From Lojkania enalia (taxonomy: Eukaryota > Ascomycota > Dothideomycetes > Pleosporales), in assembly GCA_010094045.1 (NCBI GenBank), contig ML986594.1, positions 71,228-135,227 of the forward strand: DNA of 64,000 nucleotides, written 5' to 3'. The notes beneath the pieces were generated by a model. The model saw nothing but the letters and a program-made list of their open reading frames with translations, searched no databases and was not told the DNA's origin. Each line of letters starts with the position of its first letter. Positions within the stretch are counted from its first letter, which is position 1. Both the position numbers and the translations under genes were made by a program. Shown here piece after piece: positions 11,999 through 25,025 of the stretch.

Positions 11999-14670
11999 TC
12001 AGGACCTGACACCTAGCCCCTTGACGCTGTCGTCCTCTCCCAGCGCGAGACGCACCTCCTCATCAGCGACACCCAATCGCACGCGTCCCACTCGCTCACC
12101 ATGCCTGGTCTCTATGCCCACGATACCTGCTTCTGCCAATTCCATGGCTGCAGCACCAAGTCCCAGCGCCCGTGTAGCTCTACTGCCATCATCCCGTCTA
12201 GAGCTCAGGCCGTTTATGAGGGGTGCCGTTGCCTGCGAGTTAGTTTGAAAGTGCTGCACGTGGGCGCCTCCAACACTCATGCTTCTTGATCCTTCGGAAT
12301 AGCGATCATCATCTCCTGCGGTGAGGAGATAGTCATGCACAGGTTGGATCTGGCTCATGAGACCCAACCTCTTCACTTCGTCGACTACGTCCCCCAGCGC
12401 GGCCTCTCCAATACCCGTACGTCGGATCCGTGCCAAGAGCGCAGCCAGGAAGACTTTAGATGCTAGCGGAAGTGCCCGTAGTGCTTGCTGCAGGGGGCTA
12501 CTCGTGGCCTCGTTGATTGCTTGTTTGATCGTCGCAATCGTCACGACACCATTCTTTGATCCAGCTCCACCTAGATCCGCACGTTTTTGCAATATCTCAT
12601 CCGGCCCACCGGCGCCCTTCGGAGGCCGAGCACTACCTCTACCTTTATTCCGGCCCGTTTTGCTCGGTGTTGGAGGCGCCAATTCTTCATTGTCAGCATT
12701 TCGAGCAATTGCTTCACTCTCAGCAATCTCGACAGCCCGTCTACAAATATCTAGTGCTCGCCGAGCGTCGCCACTGACAGCAGCAACTTTTCGTGCAGCA
12801 AACTGGATGGAGTCTGGATGAACAATGTTGCCAGGCACACCTTCGAGTCGGGACTGGATAATTAATATTAATTGGTCGTGCGTATAGCCAGGGAAGGTGA
12901 TACGCGTAAGACCTAGGGGCGTGTGTTAGCCTTGCCAAAAGTGTCCGAAGGATGCCGCGCTGGAAAGGCTACAGCTGTCAATTTGTTGCGACATGGAGCT
13001 CGACAGTATCTGTGTGGCTCTCTGTTTAGGGCATATTGAGGGGGGAAGGGGGGCGTTAACGCAGGAGGGTCTCTGCACATTGAAGGGCGGAGCTGAAGGA
13101 TTCGCAACCTAACTTACCGAGGCGACTACTAATCTTGTTGCTCAATGTTCGCTCAGGTAGATCCATAGTGTTCGCGACAGCGAGGACAATTAATCTACTG
13201 TGGCGCAATCCAGGCCAATTGAAGAAATTGTACATGACCGATTGGTTTTTGGTAACGAGCTGATCCAGCTCGTCCATCAAGACGACGCATGGTACCCGTC
13301 TCGGGCTTGGGGTGGAAAATTCCCGCTCCAGAAGCTCGAGCGCGTGGGATGGGCTGACACGATCTCCCCGCAAAGCTTGCCACAAAAGCGAATAGGATTG
13401 ATGGGGATCCGTGACCTTCATGCCGTTGATCTCAACGAAAATGAAATCGTCTAATTCTTCGGCTTGAACTGAGGCATGTAGTTGTGCCACAACCTCTCGC
13501 ACGGTGGCTGTTTTCCCCGTTCCGGGAGTCCCAGAAATGTAGATGCAGGAGCCTGAACCATCCGTGATGGCGGCTTCCAAATGGTTGTAGACGGTCGAGA
13601 ACTCCTCCTCTCGGCAGGGTAGTGCGGCGGGGACAGATGAAACGTGGAGCTGATTCCTTGCCAGCTGAAAGGGCGAAGATAGCGCTGAAGGTGACAATAT
13701 ACGAGTTCCAAGAGGAGTAAACTCCAAGGGCTTCTTGACCACTATCCGCTTATGTGTTGGCGTGAGGAATTTGCGTGCGTTTGGATCTCTCCTCGCTGAA
13801 GTTGGCGTCGCGACATCATTCAATTTCCGCCGCTTTCTTGGTGTCCTTGGAACGTCGTGATCATCAGAGTCGGGGATGACAAAGTCGTCTAAATCCCCGG
13901 CTTCCTCCCTCGGACGGGGACCGCGCCTACGGGTAGCCTTGGTCTGGTTCTCGACAAGCTCAACAAGACCGGGAATGTCTTGCTCACCGGCGTAGACATC
14001 CTCCCACTTGAACTCCGGTGTATATGTTGTCGTGCGGGTGTTACAGCCCCTTCTGCAGACGAAAATCTTGCCGTAGTCTCGCGACGATTTCTTGACTTGG
14101 CCGCTAGGGTACTGCTTGTGGAACTCCTCGAGCGAGACGACCTTTGCAGTGCCATTGATAGTCGTCAAGGGGTTATCGTCGAACGCCGCCGAAATGTATA
14201 GCTCATTCTATGGGCTATTAGCGGTTGAAGTGACCAACTGCGCCCAAGTGCCTCACCGGCAAGAAGTCAATCCTCTTAGTGCTCTTGTTCCGTATCTCTC
14301 TCTCAGAGGAGAACCACATGAACTTGGCCATCTTCTCACCCTCCTCGTCATCGTCGAAGAAGTCGCATATAATGCCCACCCATGCCTGGCTCCCGTCTGC
14401 CTTCAGCAGCACGGGATCTCCCAGCCTACAGTAGAAGCTGCCCATGCGCGCGCCGACGATGCGCCGACCGCCTGAAGAGGCCGCAGCTGCCCTTCTCTTG
14501 CGCGGGGTAGCATCCTGTGCGGCGGGAGCGGAGTCGCTGTCTTCGTATATCCATTCCCAAGGATGGTCCTCGTAGCCGAGTTCGTCGTCCGAGTCTTCGC
14601 GGAAAACAGCGCCGCCGGTCAGGAATTGTCGCGCCTGTTCGATCTTCGTCCGTTTTCGCGCGGGAGCCAT
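11999..14670 (-). CDS. ORC1: Origin recognition complex subunit 1
   Basis: Three exons: 14670-14257, 14207-13118 and 12912-11999; introns of 49 nt and 205 nt; 805 residues. The ATG at 14670 starts MAPARKRTKIEQ; the open frame further upstream lacks family features. Residues about 50-210 form a BAH domain, which in ORC1 contacts nucleosomes. A basic linker (RTPRKRRKLN) follows, then the AAA+ ATPase: Walker A SGTPGTGKTAT, Walker B VVLMDELDQL, and sensor region VLAVANTMDLPERTLSNK. The second intron splits the sensor/lid region and rejoins as SSRLG-LTRITFPGYTHDQL. The C-terminal part contains the ORC/Cdc6 winged-helix region with a low-complexity Gly/Ser/Arg insert at about residues 560-600. It binds origins as part of ORC and nucleates the pre-replicative complex. 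The 205-nt intron is unusually long for this locus. Confidence 0.95.
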
Positions 14671-15264
14671 GAAGGCAATGGTGGTTAGAATTAGGTTTTC
14701 GCGGCTTACGTTGCGGGTGGGATAGTCAAGCACGACGCGTTCCGCCGATCCTTGGCAGATGCGATGGGCGATGACCACCAGGGCTCGCGAACAATGACAT
14801 TCTAATTACCGCTAACCTTTAGTCGGACCCGCGCTCCGTTCCATCACCGAACGTTATTTCGGCCTGTACGCTCATGCGCGGAGCATTCATTCACTACAAT
14901 ATACAAACGGTGCAATTATTGAGGTGAAGCAGTAATAGTCATTTGCTATCATACGACTAGCTGTGCGCCATTGCGTGTAGCGCTGTTGCCCATCAAAAGG
15001 CATTGTGTTCCATATCCCATGCTAGGCTCTGTTTGTCCCAGCCTTCCCAAAGTTCAAGCCCCCAGTATGACCTCCAAGAAGTCCAAGCAAGCGCCAAACA
15101 CCTTGTATCATCATCAAGCGAGGGACCATGTCCATCGCGTGTATCCCTACACGAACGACCGTCGCTGAAATGCATTACAGAACTAAACAGAATGAATAAT
15201 TTACAGAGACAAAGAGCGTCTCTTAAGAAGAAGAATAAGGCATGAGAAAGCCCAAGTGAACCGC
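14671..15264. other. Intergenic, ORC1 promoter side and bZIP 3' flank
   Basis: No supported gene. The short overlapping frames at 14971-15331 have no domain. The ORC1 leader and the end of the bZIP transcript are expected here. Confidence 0.5.
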
Positions 15265-16274
15265 TCACGCTAGGCGAACTTGATGGAGTGGCGGCGTCCG
15301 CGGCATGGAGTTGGGAGTTTTCGGATAGCACGACTCAGACGGCGAGCCGGCCTGCGATGGCTCGAATGAGTCGGAGAGAGGTGGTGTCTGCCACGGACTG
15401 TCAGCGTGTGGCTCGTCGTATGAGGCAGCGGCAGTATGGAAGAGTTGTGAGAGTGTCTAGTGTGCGTAGTAGGGCTTTCGGGGAGGGAGCTTTACTTGAG
15501 CATCGGATTCCGGGTAGGCATGTGGAGGAATGTCAAGCCCAGCCATAGCTGAATAGCCCACGCCGAATGGGCTAATCTCCTCCTCGGCGTAGTACTCGCT
15601 CTTCATGGGGTGCACAAGGCTGGGCAGTGTGGTGGGGTAGGCTGAAGAGAGCGGCGGTAGGTAGGGTGTATAGATCGGCATCTCCGGGGTGGTGGTTGTG
15701 GGTATCGAATGATAGGGTGCCTGTGTTGCGGTGTACGGCACCGTGTATGCAGCCGCGTCAGGTGCGGGATACGTCGAATACGAGAAAGGCGGCGGGGAGG
15801 TCGAGAGCTGGCGCGTATACTGATGCGAGAACATGCCACGCTCTTCGGGCGGCGGGACATAGTGGTGGCTCTGGAGCTCGGGAGTTCGACGACCAAACTC
15901 CGACTCTGACGAGGCCGGCGAGGGGAATTCCTGATGGCGGGGCGAGCGGGTTGGCTGCTGCAGCTCAGCGGGCTTCTGCTCCGGTGAAGCTGAGCTGGAC
16001 GCGGCCCGGCGTTCGAGGTCCTCAAGCCTCTTCTTGAGCTTCTTGCCTGGGACTGGTTTAGCATGCCGCCCCGAGCCATACGAGCAGGCACAGGAAACTC
16101 ACGGTAGTTGCGCTGGGCAATGCGGTTTTGTATCCGGCGGCGCTCGGCCAGGTCTGAGATCTTAGTCCAGTCCTCGTTGGGGTTTGCAGAGGCACTGAAG
16201 GCACTCGACGTGCCCGAGTATCTATGTGTGGTGGGTGCCGCAGTGGCGTACTGGTATCCAGCGTGTCTGTGCAT
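15265..16274 (-). CDS. bZIP transcription factor, fungal AP-1-like basic region
   Basis: Exons 16274-16103, 16046-15496 and 15456-15265; introns of 56 nt and 39 nt; 304 residues. The basic region is RRRIQNRIAQRNYR, interrupted by intron 1 in the final Arg codon and continued as KKLKKRLEDLERRAA. The N-x2-A-Q-x2-Y-R signature places it in the fungal Yap/AP-1-like class; the zipper is short. Upstream is a Ser/Thr/Ala-rich tail; downstream is a long Pro/Ser/Tyr-rich, probably activating region, and an SP/TP-rich C-terminus reached only through the 39-nt intron. That intron carries a stop inside its own acceptor (CACTAG), so retention would replace the last 64 residues by 12. Nuclear regulator; target genes cannot be told from sequence. 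Confidence 0.88.
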
Positions 16275-18050
16275 GGTGGGTGAGGGGGAGGGAGGTTGTA
16301 AGGGAAGGTGAGGGGAGAGGGTGGGTCAGTGGTGTAGTGCAGTCCGGTCAAGTAGATGGACTGTGGAGGGGGGGCGGGCGGGTGGTTAGATATATAGTAA
16401 AGAGCGAGGGCGCCGGAAGTTCGTAGAGGTCGCGGATGGGAAGGGGAGGACTCGAATGGCGTCGGGGGCAGCATGTGCCATATTTATCGATGGGCTCGCA
16501 CACGCTGTCTCTCAACTGCTTCCGCAGTCGTCCCCAAGAGGAGCAACGACATGGCAGCTCGGGACCCCTGCTAGCGGTGGTGCCAAATCCATAACTGCTG
16601 GAGCTGTGCATAAGGCCCCTCGCACACACCCCAGCAGGCCACGGGCCCTCCAGCAGCGCCCTGGGACAGGCCGGAGTTTGGCTCGGCCGTTGGGAGAGAG
16701 CACTTCCAGATTTGGGTACATAGGGCGGAGGAGCGACGATGCAACCCTGCAGCGCGGGCAATTGGCGCTGAGCAACGCCGCCAGTTTGAGCGGCGAGGGG
16801 CCGTAAATTTGGCAGCGAGCTAGCCTGCATCCCACAAGGCTGCAGCCGGGCCAGGGAGCAGACGCCGTCGGTGAAAGGCTGAGCAGCACGCCCATACCGC
16901 TCAAACACGTCCGCTGGGGGCCCGCAGCGCGCACTGGGCACGCCAGAGCCACAGGAGCGGGTCAACGGCGGCTGTATCGAAGCCGTATTGAATCCCTACG
17001 GCCCTTCGCCAAAACCCCCTATTCCTGCGCAGAGGCGGTCAACCAGCCGGCCAGCATCTCGGGGCTCGTGGGCCGCCGCGCTGCACTGCGCGACTGCACG
17101 ACGACCACTACCGCACTACTCGGCGTCGTCTCGACGGGTGAGGCACAATGTTCCGCCGCCCGCAACGTCCGACGCCCGCGAGCTCCCGGCGGCGGTGGGA
17201 ATGAATTGGGGGAGCGAGATAGCTAGGGCGTCGAGACAAGCCCTATCACCAACACCAGAGGGCGACAACGCTGCTCGCAATTCCAGCTCCATCTGGTCGC
17301 AGCGAGGCGCACCTACCGGCCGAGTCGCCATCTCTCAGAGCAGACCAGAGCTGCTGCTGCTTGCTCATGGGGGCCGAAAGGGCCCAGTCCTCCTCTTCCC
17401 GGTCAAATTAATGGGCCATGGCCACAAACACAGCTCTCATGCTGCTGCTCGCTGGCCTCGCACCTCGCATGCCCTGGCTGGGAGCGTGACTCCTGTCACT
17501 GTCGTCGCCGGGCTCTGCTCCCGCTGTTTTCTAATCGCACTGAGCTCGCAGTGTCCCGGGCAGCTAATCATGAGCATCGGTTGTAAAGAGGACGCCCACA
17601 CTCGTCATCATTGGCCCGTTCGGACGCGTACTGTCTTCTCCAAATGTCCCCGTGTCGCGCTGCTGCTGCGTAACCGTGCAAGCCCCCCAGAGTGCCGCAC
17701 ACCGCCTAGGGCGGGCGAGGCCTCTCACAATGAGCGACCATGTGGGGATTCCAAATCGGCGGACGAGTTTCCTAGCGCATGGCCGCGGGAAGACCGTTGA
17801 AAGCAGCGACGCCGGACGGAGACGGCTCTGCGCTGGTCTGGCGGCCGCTCAGAGCGGAAAGCAGGACGATCTGGAGATTGGACAAAGGTCGCTCGTCGCT
17901 CACAGCGGCTTCTGAACATGGTTTAGCGTATCGCTATCTCGCGCGTCTAGTTGGCTGGCCCGAAAGGGACCCCGGCCCATGATGGCCTTAGCGCGCTTGG
18001 TAAGGACGTCTAAATTTACGTTGCACCATTTTCCCTTCAACCACCGGCCT
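16275..18050. other. GC-rich upstream region of the bZIP gene, no supported gene
   Basis: Markedly richer in G+C than its right-hand neighbour. Long frames are open on both strands (for example 16988-17800 plus, 16348-16965 minus), but they mirror each other, lack ATG starts in good context and show no domain, as expected of GC-rich DNA with few chance stops. Likely a long bZIP promoter or leader. Confidence 0.5.
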
Positions 18051-21000
18051 CTTTACCAACCGACTCCTCATCAACCTGAAGCCACACGTTTTGAGCCCCA
18101 GGGGTTCCAAGAACCAAGCGTCTGACGCTGACCTTTTCCCGACCAGCCCTATGCACGGCACCCACGCTTCTCCACTAGCACTCCCGGCCATCAGCACCTT
18201 CGCCTTCCAGTCGGTGAACGACCAAACCTCCTACCCAGGTGTCTATGCATCTCTAGGCCCCGCCAATTTCCAAAAGCAGCCTGGCGTCAGCGACTTCGAA
18301 AGCTTATCTAGTGACGGAATCTCCAAGAAACACGTTGCAGCCAATCACGATTCTATGAGCGTTCAGAACGCCCCATGACAAAGACCTCGCCGCGATTCAC
18401 ACGATTAACTTCTGATTATTTCCCATGGAGCAGCGCATTCGATGGTGAGGTAGGAGTCATACTCCTCTACGATCACACCAGAGGCTCAATGTGGAGGCTC
18501 TGCGCAGAGCGTATTGCCGCCCAGCTGCGCCATTAGAGAGCTCTGCTGAGCCACCACTTAGAGATCAAGGTATGCACGTGGACGACGTGCGGCCTTATCG
18601 CGAGGAAGACCTTCCCACTTTTTGTCCCGCCACTCTCTCTCGACTAGGTTGCTTCAATTCCCATTCGGCGGGAACTAGGCATGGATCTCAATCTAATGCA
18701 ACCGCCTACTAGAGACGCTGCTACTGACGGTCTGTGCTGGTAGCCAACGCCAAGAGGGAACTACTGGTCTACGCACAGGAGTAGCAATAATGCATCTTTC
18801 ATCATAATGAAACGCAGGAGAACTGCGGATACTTTTCGGATGCATTTTCACCTTCATTTCATGGCGTTTCCATTTCCATAGCACCAGCCCACAGTACATT
18901 AGCTCGACGAAGGAAACGGAATTTCCTAAAGCCCAACACGGCTTTCAAGAAGCGATTGGGGTTGGAAATTCCCACGCAATACCGTGGGGGCCAGTTTCCA
19001 GGACCCTCTACTCGTCCAATAACATGACAAGGACGGCCTGGTCTAGCCCTCAGCTACGACATTTCAAATTCCGCCCTACGGTCCCGGTTGTGGCCCCGGT
19101 GGTAGGGCGGGACCAGACTAGGACCCGAGGCACAAATCTACAGGAGCCAAGGTGCCTGAATAATTACAATATTGATGGGATCCCCAGCATGGCCCAATAC
19201 TAGTGTGGAAACCACATTAACAGAAAAGGAAACAATCGTTACTAGTATTGTTATGAAAACCCCATTGAGAATTGCTGCGGCCGAACCGAAGATAGATAAT
19301 CCCCCCAGACAAATTTGGACCCTTTGATAGCCATTTTAAGCCAGAAATTGCAAAGCATGTTGTCGTAATCTTTGTCCGTAAGATTTGGACAGGGCCTGCA
19401 TTGTGTCCAATCTCAAAGACATACAAAGCATTCAGGTGCTGCATGTCTTGAAACAGTGGCAAAAGGAGATAGAATCCAATTGGAAAATGTCGCAATCTCC
19501 AACATCCACATGGACATATTCTAGGCCTTCCACCAAGAACGCAGCAGCCGGCGTGAATTACCCCGTCTTTGCGTAAGCACTATGCCGGGACCCCACTACC
19601 TCTACGATCATTATCCACTTTTAAGGCGTTGAAACAGGAATAAGGTCTCACGCGAAGTCCCTCAGAGTTGTACTCTAATTGATCCTGACTTGCAACTACC
19701 GGCAGCGTAGTGCCTTTGGCTAGACAGGAAGCACAAGCAAAAGCCTACACTCGCTAGGAATGAGATTTTTGGTTAAGGATACAGGGTATTCGATGCGGCC
19801 GAGTGAAACGCGACGGACATCTCAGTATCTTCCGCCATGCCCAGCCGAACCCCTTAGAGATTACATGCTCATCTGGACAACATTGCCTACCCTGATAATG
19901 ATTGAGACACCAGCCCTATACCTCGACTCTTCCAGAATACCAGTGTATCCTCTTTTCTCATTCCTCAGAAAGTACGCATCAGTTCCTTTCCTTTTGCGAC
20001 CAGGAACAAATACAGATGTGTTCAAAGCTGCTCAAGCGAACTACCCCAACTTCTTTTGCGATTCTCAGAACAGTAAAGGGGCTGCCTTCAATGTCTTTCA
20101 TCGTAGAACACCTTCATTAGCAGCTCAAGAATTTCTGCATTATGCTTATCGCTTCAAACGCGTCTTCCCTATCCAACCTCATCAATACCCAAGCGTCCGC
20201 CCGCTAACAAAGAATAGACATGATTCGATGAACATACTAACGGATTGAAACCGTTTAATCTACTCGAAGCAACACACTGCAGTAATTGAGCGAAGGTTAC
20301 CATAGGATTGAATCTCCCCTTTGCTTCTCGCCCCCCGAGTGCGTGCCGAGACGTCTTTCGAAATTGATACCATAATAGCTCGATATTCCGAAGGAGCACA
20401 ACACCAAAAGGGGGGCATCCTATTCCAAAGGAGCAACTAGAATGCGAGATGCTCTATGTAGCCCCTGACCAAGCTAGAAGAGACAGAGCCACTGGAAGCG
20501 ACAATACAGTCACCTCTCAGCTAAACTGTCCCCGAATCCAAATTGTGAATTTACCATACACGATTTCAAGACAGGGTCTGAGGGGCAGAGGCGTCTACAT
20601 CGCCGAGCACATTTGCTACTTTCGTGTGGCAAGGCGGAACCGGCACCAAGGACCGCTCCGCACTCGATGCCACCAGCCGGTAACTTGGTATGCAAGGCTT
20701 CAGCGATCATGGGAAACAATTGATTGGCTGGAGTGGACCCCGCTCAATCTCGCGAACGCTACTCCCAGCTTGAGTGACCCGAGATTCGTCGATTCGTCGT
20801 CGCGCACGAAATGCAGACTCGGCTTCCTCTTTTGGCGTGGTTCGTGATAGGCGAGTCGGCCATGCCGGCAGCCTCACCGTTCAATAGAAGCAGCGGCGTG
20901 TCGCGTGCATTAGTCTGTACATACATGCAATATTGAAACTCTACGTTTGGGAATAGAATAGATTCGAACATGTGTTTACATCTGAGCAATCGCTATAGTG

Positions 21001-24000
21001 GTTATACGAGGCTGTCTGCTTACGCTCGCAATTAGGAGGGCAGAATCGATCGGCCGTAACGAAAATACAAAAACGCCTACATAAGCGCCGGGCATGCAGT
21101 TGGAACCGAACCATGTCGGCCAAAATTATCTGAAGAAGCCGAATACAGGACACGCGCCCATTCAGCAGTTCTCAAATCGCACATGCTAGCCGCTCAGTGA
21201 TAGTGGCTTTCCAATTTTAATTCAGCCTGCTGGAGGTGTGGTCCTCGTGCGCTTGGTTGGCTTGGGTGGTGGAGGGGACCAAGGTTGGAATGCCCCGCGT
21301 GGGGGCTATTTTTAGGAGCCCTGTGGTGCTATTCCGGATCAGGTAAGTGCATAGACTAGCGATACGACCCCTGTTCGGCGCCGGCCTCAGCCCTACGATC
21401 CCAGCTTTATGTCACCCGCCATAGGGCTGTCCTATGGCGAATGAGCTCACGAAAATGGCCTCCTTGCAGAGGAAGCACATGGTGATATGGACGCCTGAAC
21501 CCCTCTTTGTGATCCTTGTTGTGGTGTCGCACTTGTCCATTCCTACACCACTCCCACACCACCATCGTCACATCCCTCCAACCACCATTCACCGATATTT
21601 GGCATCCGATCAATGTGTTCCGGGCCTTTTATCAACACCTTCTTGGAGCCCTCGGCGACAGCAGCCCAACGGTAGGGATCTCCCGAAGCGTTGGCGACTT
21701 CACATACAGCATAGATTGGCAATTCTCACCACGCACAGTATCCTCAAACCCACGTTACTTGCTGCATGCGCAAAATACCCGCGCAGCCTGCATCATCGTA
21801 AGAACATCATTACTTAACGCGTAAAGGCTGCAATATCACACCCACGCCGGCCTTCTGCACCCGCAACAAGCGACGCGATACTTTCCCCCCCCCCCCCCCT
21901 TTCACCGCATTTCCGCAAATATGAAAGGGCGCACCCACAGGGGTTGTGCCTCGTGGCAGTCGAGGCCCAAAGGCTTTGAAACAAAGATATGCAATATGCG
22001 CGTCCCCTCTCCGTCATATTGCATGGCCAGGCAGAATTCCTATGCAGCGGGGTAACCACCCTGACCTCCACCTTAAAAATGTTTCGAAACACTCGATCAA
22101 TCACACCTTGCAGCCGCACGAGCCATGCCCCCCTTCCGGCTATCCCGCGGCCCCGTCCTGGACACGGCATAAGGATGCATGTCTTGACACGCATTGTGTG
22201 GTGATACAACAGCAGCCATACTTGTGGTGTTTTTTCCAGTGCTGAGAGATTATCGCAAACAGTGGCAGTCGTAAACGAAGTCCTACCGCTTAAATCTTCT
22301 CCTTTCAACTTGACAGCCATGCGCCAAGCAGAGAGTTCGCTTGAAGTCCCTGATGATTTGTTCGATATTAACTTGGCTTTTCGATTCTCCTGAATCCTTC
22401 GGTGTTCTGTTCCACCGGATCTCTACTTCGAAGCGCCGCTGTGCCGCAATGGAACATCTACTTTGATGAACGTTCAAAAATATCTGCCGCTAGAATACCG
22501 TCGGCTGCAGTTCGAAAAAGGTCGAGTTCGAGCATGTTTCTACTTTATTTTGGATATTCCTCGTCTAGAGTCATGCACATCGAAAATAGCTACTGGTCTT
22601 GCTTTTCCCCCAAATTACTAATTCCTTCCCCTTCGGAGGAGGGAACATCAGCAATGCCGAACGTGCTACCCTTTTGGGAACTTGCTATTCGTCGTTCGAG
22701 TCGCAGCTCTACCAATCAACGACCCCGCAGATTCATTGCCTCTGCCCTAGAAGAAACGTTAATGATACAAAATTTAGCGGCTACTTACTTCCACCTATTA
22801 GCTTCTAGATTCTGATTGTGCTATTATCAAGACGGTCGCTGGTGCAGAAAAGCGGTAACGCTGTTACCGTGGTCAGTTGCAGGGGTACCAAGTGGTCTTA
22901 TTCGACTAATCGTCTATTATCTTCCTATTCTGATACCCGCATCGTAACGCCTACCCAAAAGAGGTTGATTCTAGGGCTGAACGCTGGTCAAAGCAACCTA
23001 ACGCTTGTCCTCTTGCCTCCGCTCTCGGCAATAGCCCAAGACTAGGTCCTATGTTCATGTCCATGGCTTCAGCCCTACAAGGTCCAGAATTACCAATCCA
23101 CTGGCACCTTGGATTATTCACTCAAGCCTCCCTATCCCGCACATGGAACTATAGGCCGTACTTCTATAGAAGGTAGATTCCTATATACGGGCATCACGAG
23201 GCTTTCCGCCTGTAGTGGGAATAGATTTAGAGGCTGAGACAGACTGTGATGACAGAGAATATTTGGAATATCACATATTTTTGGCTGGATGGGTCATCAG
23301 CCAGCTCGTTCTACTCCTTGCGTGTTCTCTTGTTTTGCCGTCCTTACTTCACTTGGGCTTTTTTGTATCTGAACGAGCTACTTGAAGTTGTTCGATGTAT
23401 TTGCTGCATCGAATGCATTTGCACGGTCGTCCGGCCGTGCCTCGCATTGAGGCGTAGCATGCGCTTGATGCGGGGTATTGGGACGTCGCTCTAGAGAGCC
23501 ATATCCGAGTGATTCCGGTGGAACGCATAACATAGCATCGTTGCACAGCAGAAACTCGGTGAAACCATTCAGCAGGTAAATCCCTCAACAATCGGCAGTT
23601 AGTAGGTACGTTTGCGGTGGTTTGTTGCAGTCTTGTTGGCTGCGAAGCATATTGATATCGATCTAATGGCGGACAACTCCGCACGAACTAGCCAATGGAA
23701 ACCTCGCACGTCACGGTATCACAACCGATTATGTACAGATCATGTACAAGCAGCGAGCGACATGCATAGTGACTCATCTACAGCCTACAATATTCTTTGG
23801 CTACAACTTCTAAGTAGGAATTTGCGAGCGCTTGGCAGGGCAGGTGGTAGGGCTGAAGTTGAATTTTTTTCTATCCTAGATTCACCAGCGCAGATAGCCT
23901 CACGCGGTGACTTTCGGTATGAGGCCCGTACGAAGTTCAACGCTGCTAGAGTATCCGGCGATAGTTATAGATCCCGATAAAGCCGAAGCCCACACTCGGA

Positions 24001-24891
24001 CCAATTGCGGGCTACCAACACTACCCAATATCGACATTTCTTCACGGAGGTGTTAGGCCTCCACAACATTCTCGCGTACGTATACAACCGTCTCGTTCAA
24101 CCCAACAAGACTTGAGAAGTACCAACATGACTCCAATGGGAAGAGCAGGATATGGAATAGGAGGCCTTGAAACTAGAGCGACTAGCAATCGCTCAATGAT
24201 TCGATCTGCCGTCTCATAGAAATTGAGATACCTAGGACGCCTCAAGCTCTTGCATACGCCACATACGACATGCTTCACAACTCCGGGTCTTTACGACCGA
24301 CATCAGGGCCTGATTCTACTCTCGAACAGTGGCGCACCCGCACATTGTCATTAGACGCGCCTACGAAAAAAACGTTACATACAAGGGGACGGCCTCCGCA
24401 TTGCTTTCGCGCGTCTCGTACGAAGGTCATGGTCCCAGCATGTTGTCCGCGGAGCCTCGAGCGTAGACGGGGACTCGGCATCCCAGGACCACATCGTTAA
24501 CTTGAAAAGGGCCAGTTTCCAAGGTACGAGCCATGAATCAGTTCGGACGCCGCACTATCACGTGCCGCTGAACTAGTTGATAGCTTGAAATACGATGCGC
24601 TAAAGGCGGAGCCTTCCGCTCGCTTCTCGCATCTTATAGCGTCGTCCCCACGTTTCTACATCCGTCGCACCAGCCTTTCCGAGCCTTTCCGGGGCTGCCA
24701 AGGTTCGGTTTCTCCTCTGAAGCTCAGGAGAGGTTGGGATGATATGGCATTGGGTGTTCACCGCTCACACCATCATATGATTAATGAGAATTACTCTACG
24801 CCTGAAAAAAAACGACTGAAGGAACGGGGCGTTCGTCTTCGGAAAGCAAGTTGACACGGAGAAAGACGCCACAAATCGCGGACCCCATATC

Positions 24892-24905
24892 ATCCTTCGA
24901 AGGAT
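24892..24905. repeat. Perfect 14-bp palindrome ATCCTTCGAAGGAT
   Basis: Self-complementary over all 14 bases around a TTCGAA core. A near-copy sits about 110 bases to the right (25004-25025), so the two may be a spaced pair of protein-binding sites or the remains of an element. Confidence 0.6.
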
Positions 24906-25003
24906 TCCCGAAGTAAGCAAAACAGGCTAGTTGCGCGCTTGTTCGAGTATGGAGGCTAAACTGCAGGATCTAGCGCCGGTACCCTGCCGACCCCAAGAAC
25001 TTT

Positions 25004-25025
25004 GACCATCCTTCGAAGAATGGTC
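25004..25025. repeat. Imperfect 22-bp palindrome with the same TTCGAA core
   Basis: Reads GACCATCCTTCGAAGAATGGTC, 10 of 11 pairs matching. It shares CCTTCGAAG with the palindrome at 24892. See the separate finding. Confidence 0.6.

Noticed and set aside
16988..17800. 270-codon open frame on the plus strand
   Set aside because: No ATG start, no domain, basic/Ser/Pro composition typical of read-through in GC-rich noncoding DNA; the opposite strand is also open nearby.
19760..20248. 162-codon ATG-initiated frame in the gene desert
   Set aside because: No recognisable motif, no splice partners, no promoter context; a frame this long is not surprising in 12 kb read in six frames.
21887..21900. 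C-run of about 14
   Set aside because: Simple homopolymer; could also be a sequencing-length uncertainty. Not evidence of a gene or element.
22818..23045. Sequence resembling a tRNA 3' end (TTCGACTAA)
   Set aside because: No matching A box, acceptor stem or anticodon arm upstream.
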